A stretch of DNA of 64,000 nucleotides from Metridium senile (lineage: Eukaryota > Cnidaria > Anthozoa > Actiniaria > Metridiidae). The position numbers and the translations under genes were made by a program. Under the pieces are notes generated by a model, which was not told the DNA's origin, ran no database searches, and worked only from the letters and a program-made list of their open reading frames with translations. Positions 55,001 through 64,000 of this stretch are shown here, piece by piece (position 1 is the first letter of the stretch; each line of letters opens with the position of its first letter). The stretch spans positions 18,390,210 through 18,454,209 of the forward strand of contig OX459097.1 in the NCBI GenBank assembly GCA_949775045.1, written 5' to 3'.

Positions 55001-55528
55001 GTGTCTAATGATATATAAATGCCTAGTACAAGACTGTCCAGTATATTTTAGTGACTTGATAACAAGCAATGCAAACATTAATAATAGAAATACAAGGCAT
55101 GGAAACAGAAATCTTGTTTGTAAACGTTTTAAAAGAGAAACAGAGGGTGGTAGGAGTTTTTCAGTGAGCAGTACTAGGTTCTGGAACTCACTCCCGCCAA
55201 ATATCAAAGAAAAAATCAGCATTTCTAAAGAAAGTTTAAGTAAAGCATTGCATAATCATTTTTTAAATCTTTACAAAGACATTGAACATTTTAAAGTATG
55301 TAAATTATAATTCAGTAATTATAATGCTGTTATTAATTTGTTAATTAATTTTATTATTACAATCTATTCTTATGTATATCTATAGTATATTTTAGACATT
55401 TTTAATATTTATATAGTTATAGTTTTATTCCGTATTCTTAGATTATTATATTATATATTAGGAGGGCCACAAGTTTATCAGTGTAAACTGTTTCGTGTTT
55501 TTACCCTCAATAAATAAAGTTGGTTATT
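52078..55528 (+). mobile_element. LINE inserted in the satellite array
   Basis: A 3451-bp plus-strand CR1/L2-like element. ATTTTCA is duplicated at 52071-52077 and 55529-55535, and the satellite unit is continuous when one copy is removed. It begins only 11 nt before the ORF ATG, so it is either full-length with a very short leader or slightly 5'-truncated. The 3' end has AATAAATAAAG, then TTGGTTATT, with no long A-tail. Confidence 0.9.
52089..55310 (+). CDS. LINE ORF: leader, 2A-like motif, endonuclease, reverse transcriptase
   Basis: An intact 1073-residue ORF. The leader ends in a Leu-rich stretch (LLLLCLLLSG) running straight into DIQTNPGP (residues 91-98), a 2A-like sequence with Gln at the usual Glu. 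Endonuclease: RLCQWNVQNLTDSKFEEIK, LFLSETFC, GGIYRPPS, LMGDFNVDFL and MSDHVPIVG. RT: HKATGDDQISAKLL, NNYRPISVLPVLSKVLEKH, VFIDYKKAFDLIDHKILL, GVPQGSVLGPLLFLVFINDL and CYADDTTLSY. The C-terminal block has QKRAARVILNADT and FWNSLPPNIKEK. No stop or frameshift is seen, so insertion is recent. Skipping at NPGP would release the leader from the enzyme. Confidence 0.95.
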   Translation: MASTSTVTIFVLRIILLILQRHYVHYSPKSTVTGISSSLNEISPQLSSSWTSIMDFSLRKINYPPCYRYGFSFSPERPSHLLLLCLLLSGDIQTNPGPHHHNGLRLCQWNVQNLTDSKFEEIKLKLTNELKDIDILFLSETFCTNKIPDTFYNIPGYVLFRKDRIGRKGGGILALVNNSVIAKRRDDLEDDTLEALWLEVCPYKSKRSLFVGGIYRPPSHKVEDDKKLAKNIESVHLKNKELILMGDFNVDFLNSTKFNKHPFVKTLHDLHMVQLITTTTRPISNTCLDHIWTTHPERMNSLSTMSSGMSDHVPIVGTRTYKRSTNKANNHTVINYRDLKRLDKEKLNAALKEAPWDSAFIFEDSDDVIDAWYNIFEGVVNTHLPIKRKKVKRKTQPKWFTSEISCEIKKRDKLLAKAKETQTDTDWLNYKQSRNKVSKLIRETKESFFKKKMSENKHDTKKLWNLIKGLSNEQNNNRESINSLKRGDVHVTETKDIADEFNSHFVNQPKDLLDAQNIDPDTPYDDHHDTTPSEEALQIPNITPKRVAEILLSIQTHKATGDDQISAKLLRITASAIVNPLSRLLNHCLSTATFPSKWKIAKVTPIYKRQGSRDDKNNYRPISVLPVLSKVLEKHICEYLHNHLKNNGMLYNLQSGFRKSHSTETALIRLIDQLLFELDSNKVSGLVFIDYKKAFDLIDHKILLTKLRACDISERDMKLFTSYLYERSQYVNIDGIHSQIKPMHYGVPQGSVLGPLLFLVFINDLPASLQHSTVDCYADDTTLSYACPVENAPGLLSENLQRDIDKTVKWSKDNKMILNEVKTKSMIVTGKRLQKHLLGEDQLLIIVNNKQIEQVQKQRFLGVIIDNELSFDSHVDELCKKLSQRIALLKKIRRFLPIEQRILYYNALIKQVMMYGSTVWTSCSVDNLKKVFKMQKRAARVILNADTRDSSVELFSKLGWLPFYDEAKINKCLMIYKCLVQDCPVYFSDLITSNANINNRNTRHGNRNLVCKRFKRETEGGRSFSVSSTRFWNSLPPNIKEKISISKESLSKALHNHFLNLYKDIEHFKVCKL

Positions 55529-58500
55529 ATTTTCACATCAGCCTATAGGGCATATTGCATTCTGGGTAGGATTTTGTAGTTTTTTCTAAATAAAATCTTG
55601 GGCATTTATCAGAATGCTCTAATATTCTCAGACATTACCAACAGGGACTAGCCGAAAATTTTGTGACGAAAACCCCGATCTTTTTGACACATTTTCACAT
55701 CAGCCTATAGGGCATATTGCATTCTGGGTAGGATTTTGTAGTTTTTTCTAAATAAAATCTTGGGCATTTATCAGAATGCTCTAATATTCTCAGACATTAC
55801 CAACAGGGACTAGTCAAAAATTGTGTGCCGAAAACCCCGATCTTTTTGACACATTTTCACATCACCCTATATAGCATATTGCATTCTGGGTAGGATTTTG
55901 TAGTTTTTTCTAGATAAAATCTTGGGCATTTATCAGAATGCTCTAATATTCTCAGACATTACTAACAGGGACTAGGCAAAAATTGTGTGCCGAAAACCCC
56001 GATATTTTTGAGACATTTTCACATCACCCTATTTAGCATATAGCATTCTGGGTAGGATTTTGTAGTTTTTTCTACATAAAATCTTGGGCATTTATCAGAA
56101 TGCTCTAATATTCTCAGACATTACTAACAGGGACTAGCCGAAAATTTTGTGCAGAAAACCCCGATCTTTATGACACATTTTCACATCACCCTATAGGGCA
56201 TATTGCATTCTGGGTAGGATTTTGTAGTTTTTTCTAGATAAAATATTGGGCATTGATCAGAACGCTCTAATATTCTCAGACATTACTAACAGGAAGTAGA
56301 TGAAAATTTTGTAACGAAAACCCCGATCTTTTTGACACATTTTCACATCACCCTATAGGGCATATTGCATTCTGGGTAGGATTTTGTAGTTTTTTCTAAA
56401 TAAAATCTTGGGCATTTATCAGAAAGCTCTAATATTCTCAGACATTACTAACTGGGACTAGCCGAAAATTTTGTGCCGAAAACCCCGATCTTTTTGACAC
56501 ATTTTCACATCAGCCTATAGGGCATATTGCATTCTGGGTAGGATTTTGTAGTTTTTTCTAAATAAAATCTTGGGCATTTATCAGAATGCTCTAATATTCT
56601 CAGACAATACTAACAGGTACTAGGCGAAAATGTTGTGACGAAAACCCCGATCTTTTTAACACATTTTCACATCTCCCTATAGGGCATATTGCATTCTGGG
56701 TAGGATTTTGTAGTTTTTTCTAGATAAAATCTTGGGCATTGATCAGAACGCTCTAATATTTTCAGACATTACTAACAGGAACTAGGTGAAAATTTTGTAA
56801 CGAAAACCCCGATCTTTTTTACACATTTTCACATCACCCTATAGGGCATATTGCATTCTGGGTAGGATTTTGTAGTTTTTTCTAAATAAAATCTTGGGCA
56901 TTTATCAGAATGCTCTAATATTCTCAGACAATACTAACAGGTACTAGGCGAAAATGTTGTGACGAAAACCCCGATCTTTTTAACACATTTTCACATCTCC
57001 CTATAGGGCATATTGCATTCTGGGTAGGATTTTGTAGTTTTTTCTAGATAAAATCTTGGGCATTGATCAGAACGCTCTAATATTCTCAGACATTACTAAC
57101 AGGAACTAGGTGAAAATTTTGTAACGAAAACCCCGATCTTTTTTACACATTTTCACATCACCCTATAGGGCATATTGCATTCTGGGTAGGATTTTGTAGT
57201 TTTTTCTAAATAAAATCTTGGGCATTTATCAGAATGCTCTAATATTCTCAGACATTACTAACAGGGACTAGCAGAACATTTTGTGCCTAAAACCCCGATC
57301 TTTTTGACACATTTTCACATCACCCTATAGGGCATATTGCATTCTGGGTAGGATTTTGTAGTTTTTTCTAAATAAAATCTTGGGCATTTATCAGAATGGT
57401 CTAATATTCTCAGACATTACCAACAGGGACTAGGCGAAAATTGTGTGCCGAAAACCCCGATCTTTTTGACACATTTTCACATCAGCCTATAGGGCATATT
57501 GTATTCTGGGTAGGATTTTGTAGTTTTTTCTAAATAAAATCTTGGGCATTTATCAGAATGCTCTAATATTCTCAGACATTACCAACAGGGACTAGGCAAA
57601 AATTGTGTGCCGAAAACCCCGATCTTTTTGAGACATTTTCACATCACCCTATTTAGCATATAGCATTCTGGGTAGGATTTTGTAGTTTTTTCTAGATAAA
57701 ATCTTGGGCATTTATCAGAATGCTCTAATATTCTCAGACATTACTAACAGGGACTAGCCGAAAATTTTGTGCAGAAAACCCCGATCTTTTTGACACATTT
57801 TCACATCACCCTATAGGGCATATTGCATTCTGGGTAGGATTTTGTAGTTTTTTCTAGATAAAATATTGGGCATTGATCAGAACGCTCTAATATTCTCAGA
57901 CATTACTAACAGGAACTAGATGAAAATTTTGTAACGAAAACCCCGATCTTTTTGACACATTTTCACATCACCCTATAGGGCATATTGCATTCTGGGTAGG
58001 ATTTTGTAGTTTTTTCTAAATAAAATCTTGGGCATTTATCAGAAAGCTCTAATATTCTCAGACATTACTAACTGGGCCTAGCCGAAAATTTTGTGCCGAA
58101 AACCCCGATCTTTTTGACACATTTTCACATCAGCCTATAGGGCATATTGCATTCTGGGTAGGATTTTGTAGTTTTTTCTAAATAAAATCTTGGGCATTTA
58201 TCAGAATGCTCTAATATTCAAAGACATTACTAACAGGAACTAGGCGAAAATTGTGTGCCGCAAACCCCGATCTTTTTGAGACATTTTCACATCACCCTAT
58301 ATAGCATATTGCATTCTGGGTAGGATTTTGTAGTTTTTTCTAGATAAAATATTGGGCATTGATCAGAACGCTCTAATATTCTCAGACATTACTAACAGGA
58401 ACTAGATGAAAATTTTGTAACGAAAACCCCGATCTTTTTGACACATTTTCACATCACCCTATAGGGCATATTGCATTCTGGGTAGGATTTTGTAGTTTTT

Positions 58501-61500
58501 TCTAAATAAAATCTTGGGCATTTATCAGAAAGCTCTAATATTCTCAGACATTACTAACTGGGACTAGCCGAAAATTTTGTGCCGAAAACCCCGATCTTTT
58601 TGACACATTTTCACATCAGCCTATAGGGCATATTGCATTCTGGGTAGGATTTTGTAGTTTTTTCTAAATAAAATCTTGGGCATTTATCAGAATGCTCTAA
58701 TATTCAAAGACATTACTAACAGGAACTAGGCGAAAATTGTGTGCCGAAAACCCCGATCTTTTTGAGACATTTTCACATCACCCTATATAGCATATTGCAT
58801 TCTGGGTAGGATTTTGTAGTTTTTTCTAGATAAAATCTTGGGCATTGATCAGAACGCTCTAATATTTTCAGACATTACTAACAGGAACTAGTCGAAAATT
58901 TTGTAACGAAAACCCCGATCTTTTTTACACATTTTCACATCACCCTATAGGGCATATTGTATTCTGGGTAGGATTTTGTAGTCTTTTCTAAATAAAATCT
59001 TGGGCATTTATCAGAATGCTCTAATATTCTCAGACATTACCAACAGGGACTAGGCAAAAATTGTGTGCCTAAAACCCCGATCTTTTTGAGACATTTTCAC
59101 ATCACCCTATTTAGCATATAGCATTCTGGGTAGGATTTTGTAGTTTTTTCTAGATAAAATCTTGGGCATTTATCAGAATGCTCTAATATTCTCAGACATT
59201 ACTAACAGGGACTAGCCGAAAATTTTGTGCAGAAAACCCCGATCTTTTTGACACATTTTCACATCACCCTATAGGGCATATTGCATTCTGGGTAGGATTT
59301 TGTAGTTTTTTCTAGATAAAATATTGGGCATTGATCAGAACGCTCTAATATTCTCAGACATTACTAACAGGAACTAGATGAAAATTTTGTAACGAAAATC
59401 CCGATCTTTTTGACACATTTTCACATCACCCTATAGGGCATATTGCATTCTGGGTAGGATTTTGTAGTTTTTTCTAAATAAAATCTTGGACATTTATCAG
59501 AATGGTCTAATATTCTCAGACATTACCAACAGGGACTAGGCGAACATTTTGTGACGAAAACCCCGATCTTTTTTTACACATTTTCACATCTCCCTATAGG
59601 GCATATTGCATTCTGGGTAGGATTTTGTAGTTTTTTCTAGATAAAATCTTGGGCATTGATCAGAATGCTCTAATATTCTCAGACATTACCAACAGGGACT
59701 AGGCGAAAATTGTGTGCCGAAAACCCCGATCTTTTTTACACATTTTCACATCACCCTATAGGGCATATTGCATCCTGGGTAGGATGTTGTAGTTTTTTCT
59801 AAATAAAATCTTGGGCATTTATCAGAATGCTCTAATATTCTCAGACATTACCAACAGGGACTAGGCAAAAATTGTGTGCCGAAAACCCCGATCTTCTTGA
59901 GACATTTTCACATCACCCTATATAGCATATAGCATTCTGGGTAGGATTTTGTAGTTTTTTCTAGATAAAATCTTGGGCATTTATCAGAATGCTCTAATAT
60001 TCTCAGAGATTACTAACTGGGACTAGCCGAAAATTGTGTGCCGAAAACCCCGATCTTTTTGACACATTTTCACATCACCCTAGAGGGCATATTGCATTCT
60101 GGGTAGGATTTTGTAGTTTTCTCTAAATAAATTCTGGGGCATTTATCAGAATGGTCTAGTATTCTCAGACATTACTAACAGGGACTAGCCGAAAATTTTG
60201 TGCCGAAAACCCCGATGTTTTTGACACATTTTCACATCACCCTATAGGGCATATTGCATTCTGGGTAGGATTTTGTAGTTTTTTCTAAATAAAATCTTGG
60301 GCATTTATCAGAATGGTCTAATATTCTCAGACATTACCAACAGGGACTAGGCGAAAATTGTGTGCCGAAAACCCCGATCTTTTTGACACATTTTCACATC
60401 ACCCTATATAGCATATTGCATTCTTGGTAGGATTTTGTAGTTTTTTCTAGATAAAATCTTGGGCATTTATCAGAATGCTCTAATATTCTCAGACAATACT
60501 AACAGGTACTAGGCGAAAATTTTGTGACGAAAACCCCGATCTTTTTAACACATTTTCACATCTCCCTATAGGGCATATTGCATTCTGGGTAGGATTTTGT
60601 AGTTTTTTCTAGATAAAATCTTGGGCATTGATCAGAACGCTCTAATATTTTCAGACATTACTAACAGGAAGTAGGTGAAAATTTTGTAACGAAAACCCCG
60701 ATCTTTTTTACACATTTTCACATCACCCTATAGGGCATATTGCATCCTGGGTAGGATTTTGTAGTTTTTTCTAAATAAAATCTTGGGCATTTATCAGAAT
60801 GCTCTAATATTCTCAGACATTACTAACAGGGACTAGCCGAACATTTTGTGCCTAAAACCCCGATCTTTTTGACACATTTTCACATCACCCTATAGGGCAT
60901 ATTGTATTCTGGGTAGGATTTTGTAGTTTTTTCTAAATAAAATCTTGGGCATTTATCAGAATGCTCTAATATTCTCAGACATTACCAACAGGGACTAGGC
61001 AAAAATTGTGTGCCGAAAACCCCGATCTTTTTGAGACATTTTCACATCACCCTATATAGCATACAGCATTCTGGGTAGGATTTTGTAGTTTTTTCTAAAT
61101 AAAATCTTGGACATTTATCAGAATGGTCTAATATTCTCAGACATTACCAACAGGGACTAGGCGAACATTTTGTGACGAAAACCCCGATCTTTTTGACACA
61201 TTTTCACATCTCCCTATAGGGCATATTGCATTCTGGGTAGGATTTTGTAGTTTTTTCTAGATAAAATCTTGGGCATTGATCAGAATGCTCTAATATTCTC
61301 AGACATTACCAACAGGGACTAGGCGAAAATTGTGTGCCGAAAACCCCGATCTTTTTTACACATTTTCACATCACCCTATAGGGCATATTGCATCCTGGGT
61401 AGGATGTTGTAGTTTTTTCTAAATAAAATCTTGGGCATTTATCAGAATGCTCTAATATTCTCAGACATTACCAACAGGGACTAGGCAAAAATTGTGTGCC

Positions 61501-64000
61501 GAAAACCCCGATCTTTTTGAGACATTTTCACATCACCCTATATAGCATATAGCATTCTGGGTAGGATTTTGTAGTTTTTTCTAGATAAAATCTTGGGCAT
61601 TTATCAGAATGCTCTAATATTCTCAGAGATTACTAACTGGGACTAGCCGAAAATTGTGTGCCGAAAACCCCGATCTTTTTGACACATTTTCACATCACCC
61701 TAGAGGGCATATTGCATTCTGGGTAGGATTTTGTAGTTTTCTCTAAATAAATTCTGGGGCATTTATCAGAATGGTCTAGTATTCTCAGACATTACTAACA
61801 GGGACTAGCCGAAAATTTTGTGCCGAAAACCCCGATGTTTTTGACACATTTTCACATCACCCTATAGGGCATATTGCATTCTGGGTAGGATTTTGTAGTT
61901 TTTTCTAAATAAAATCTTGGGCATTTATCAGAATGGTCTAATATTCTCAGACATTACCAACAGGGACTAGGCGAAAATTGTGTGCCGAAAACCCCGATCT
62001 TTTTGACACATTTTCACATCACCCTATATAGCATATTGCATTCTTGGTAGGATTTTGTAGTTTTTTCTAGATAAAATCTTGGGCATTTATCAGAATGCTC
62101 TAATATTCTCAGACAATACTAACAGGTACTAGGCGAAAATTTTGTGACGAAAACCCCGATCTTTTTAACACATTTTCACATCTCCCTATAGGGCATATTG
62201 CATTCTGGGTAGGATTTTGTAGTTTTTTCTAGATAAAATCTTGGGCATTGATCAGAACGCTCTAATATTTTCAGACATTACTAACAGGAAGTAGGTGAAA
62301 ATTTTGTAACGAAAACCCCGATCTTTTTTACACATTTTCACATCACCCTATAGGGCATATTGCATCCTGGGTAGGATTTTGTAGTTTTTTCTAAATAAAA
62401 TCTTGGGCATTTATCAGAATGCTCTAATATTCTCAGACATTACTAACAGGGACTAGCCGAACATTTTGTGCCTAAAACCCCGATCTTTTTGACACATTTT
62501 CACATCACCCTATAGGGCATATTGTATTCTGGGTAGGATTTTGTAGTTTTTTCTAAATAAAATCTTGGGCATTTATCAGAATGCTCTAATATTCTCAGAC
62601 ATTACCAACAGGGACTAGGCAAAAATTGTGTGCCGAAAACCCCGATCTTTTTGAGACATTTTCACATCACCCTATATAGCATACAGCATTCTGGGTAGGA
62701 TTTTGTAGTTTTTTCTAGATAAAATCTTGGGCATTTATCAGAATGCTCTAATATTCTCAGACATTACTAACAGGGACTAGCCGAAAATTTTGTGCAGAAA
62801 ACCCCGATCTTTTTGACACATTTTCACATCACCCTATAGGGCAAATTGCATTCTGGGTAGGATTTTGTAGTTTTTTCTAGATAAAATATTGGGCATTGAT
62901 CAGAACGCTCTAATATTCTCAGACATTACTAACAGGAACTAGGTGAAAATTTTGAAACGAAAACCCCGATCTTTTTGACACATTTTCACATCACCCTATA
63001 GGGCATATTGCATTCTGGGTAGGATTTTGTAGTTTTTTCTAAATAAAATCTTGGGCATTTATCAGAAAGCTCTAATATTCTCAGACATTACTAACTGGGA
63101 CTAGCCGAAAATTTTGTGCCGAAAATCCCGATCTTTTTGACACATTTTCACATCACCATAGAGGGCATATTGCATTCTGGGTAGGATTTTGTAGTTTTCT
63201 TTAAATAAATTCTGGGGCATTTATCAGAATGGTCTAGTATTCTCAGACATTACTAACAGGGACTAGCCGAAAATTTTGTGCCGAAAACCCCGATCTTTTT
63301 TACACATTTTCACATCACCCTATAGGGCATATTGCATTCTGGGTAGGATTTTGTAGTTTTTTCTAAATAAAATCTTGGGCATTTATCAGAATGCTCTAAT
63401 ATTCTCAGACAATACTAACAGGTACTAGGCGAAAATGTTGTGACGAAAACCCCGATCTTTTTAACACATTTTCACATCTCCCTATAGGGCATATTGCATT
63501 CTGGTTAGGATTTTGTAGTTTTTTCTAGATAAAATCTTGGGCATTGATCAGAACGCTCTAATATTCTCAGACATTACTAACAGGAACTAGGTGAAAATTT
63601 TGTAACGAAAACCCCGATCTTTTTTACACATTTTCACATCACCCTATAGGGCATATTGCATTCTGGGTAGGATTTTGTAGTTTTTTCTAAATAAAATCTT
63701 GGGCATTTATCAGAATGCTCTAATATTCTCAGACATTACTAACAGGGACTAGCAGAACATTTTGTGCCTAAAACCCCGATCTTTTTGACACATTTTCACA
63801 TCACCCTATAGGGCATATTGCATTCTGGGTAGGATTTTGTAGTTTTTTCTAAATAAAATCTTGGGCATTTATCAGAATGGTCTAATATTCTCAGACATTA
63901 CCAACAGGGACTAGGCGAAAATTGTGTGCCGAAAACCCCGATCTTTTTGACACATTTTCACATCCCCCTATATAGCATATTGCATTCTGGGTAGGATTTT
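55529..64000. repeat. 162-bp satellite array, right part (~52 monomers, continues past the window)
   Basis: The same unit and orientation as the left part. A 10-monomer higher-order repeat of 1620 bp is clear: 59461-61080 and 61082-62700 are nearly identical, with private markers such as CATCCTGGGTAGGATGTTGT at 59771 and 61391, CTCTAAATAAATTCTGGGGC at 60121 and 61741, and CCCCGATGTTTTTGACAC. An older 1620-bp relation links 55980-57600 with 57600-59210 (the CCTATTTAGCATATAGC marker). The array has no end in the window. Confidence 0.97.

Noticed and set aside
44652..64000. CRISPR-like array
   Set aside because: The 162-bp units are contiguous tandem repeats without unique spacers, and the DNA is clearly eukaryotic.
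55500..64000. Telomeric repeat
   Set aside because: The unit is a 162-bp satellite, not a short TTAGGG-type repeat.

Overview
This is a window of AT-rich animal nuclear DNA. It carries replication-dependent histone genes with 3' stem-loops, a 5S rRNA gene, an intron-containing JmjC gene, and a dense, nested load of non-LTR retrotransposons (LINEs), DNA transposons, MITEs and satellites. The 5S sequence, the histone proteins and the retroelement mix suggest an early-branching invertebrate, probably a cnidarian; this is an inference and I cannot name a species.

Layout. 1-170: the possible 3' end of an unknown gene. 1.76-5.04 kb: a histone/5S unit (H2A and H2B divergent, then 5S), followed by a duplicated H2A whose copy stops 4 nt before where H2B should start. 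5.9-15.7 kb: a KDM8/JMJD5-type JmjC hydroxylase gene, whose two coding exons are separated by an 8.3 kb intron filled with a 70-bp satellite and a broken L1/Tx1-type LINE. 15.7-18 kb: a duplicated piece of the last KDM8 exon, LINE relics and two MITEs. 18-26 kb: one old LINE on the minus strand, split by a 2.2 kb TTAA-flanked DNA element and by an apparently intact LINE (ORF 21024-24374). 26.1-29.7 kb: a palindromic MITE and a Harbinger/PIF element. The Harbinger element sits inside a second copy of the KDM8 exon fragment and is itself disrupted by a MITE with a 9-bp target duplication. 29.8-36.8 kb: two decayed satellite monomers, an inverted-repeat cassette, a tyrosine-recombinase relic and short repeats, but otherwise no recognisable gene. 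36.8-44.3 kb: three LINE pieces on the minus strand and a TA-flanked MITE. 44.65-64 kb: a 162-bp satellite array, about 98 monomers with 5-mer and 10-mer higher-order repeats, continuing past the window edge and interrupted by one intact LINE (52078-55528).

Function. Host genes are confined to the first 16 kb (H2A twice, H2B, 5S rRNA, KDM8). The rest is mobile or repetitive. The most interesting signals are: three LINEs of the EN+RT type that each have a hydrophobic leader ending in an NPGP motif (two of them good 2A-like ribosome-skipping sequences) directly before the endonuclease; the satellite array with very recent 1620-bp repeat units and distant decayed relatives; and layered insertions whose order can be read from their target-site duplications.
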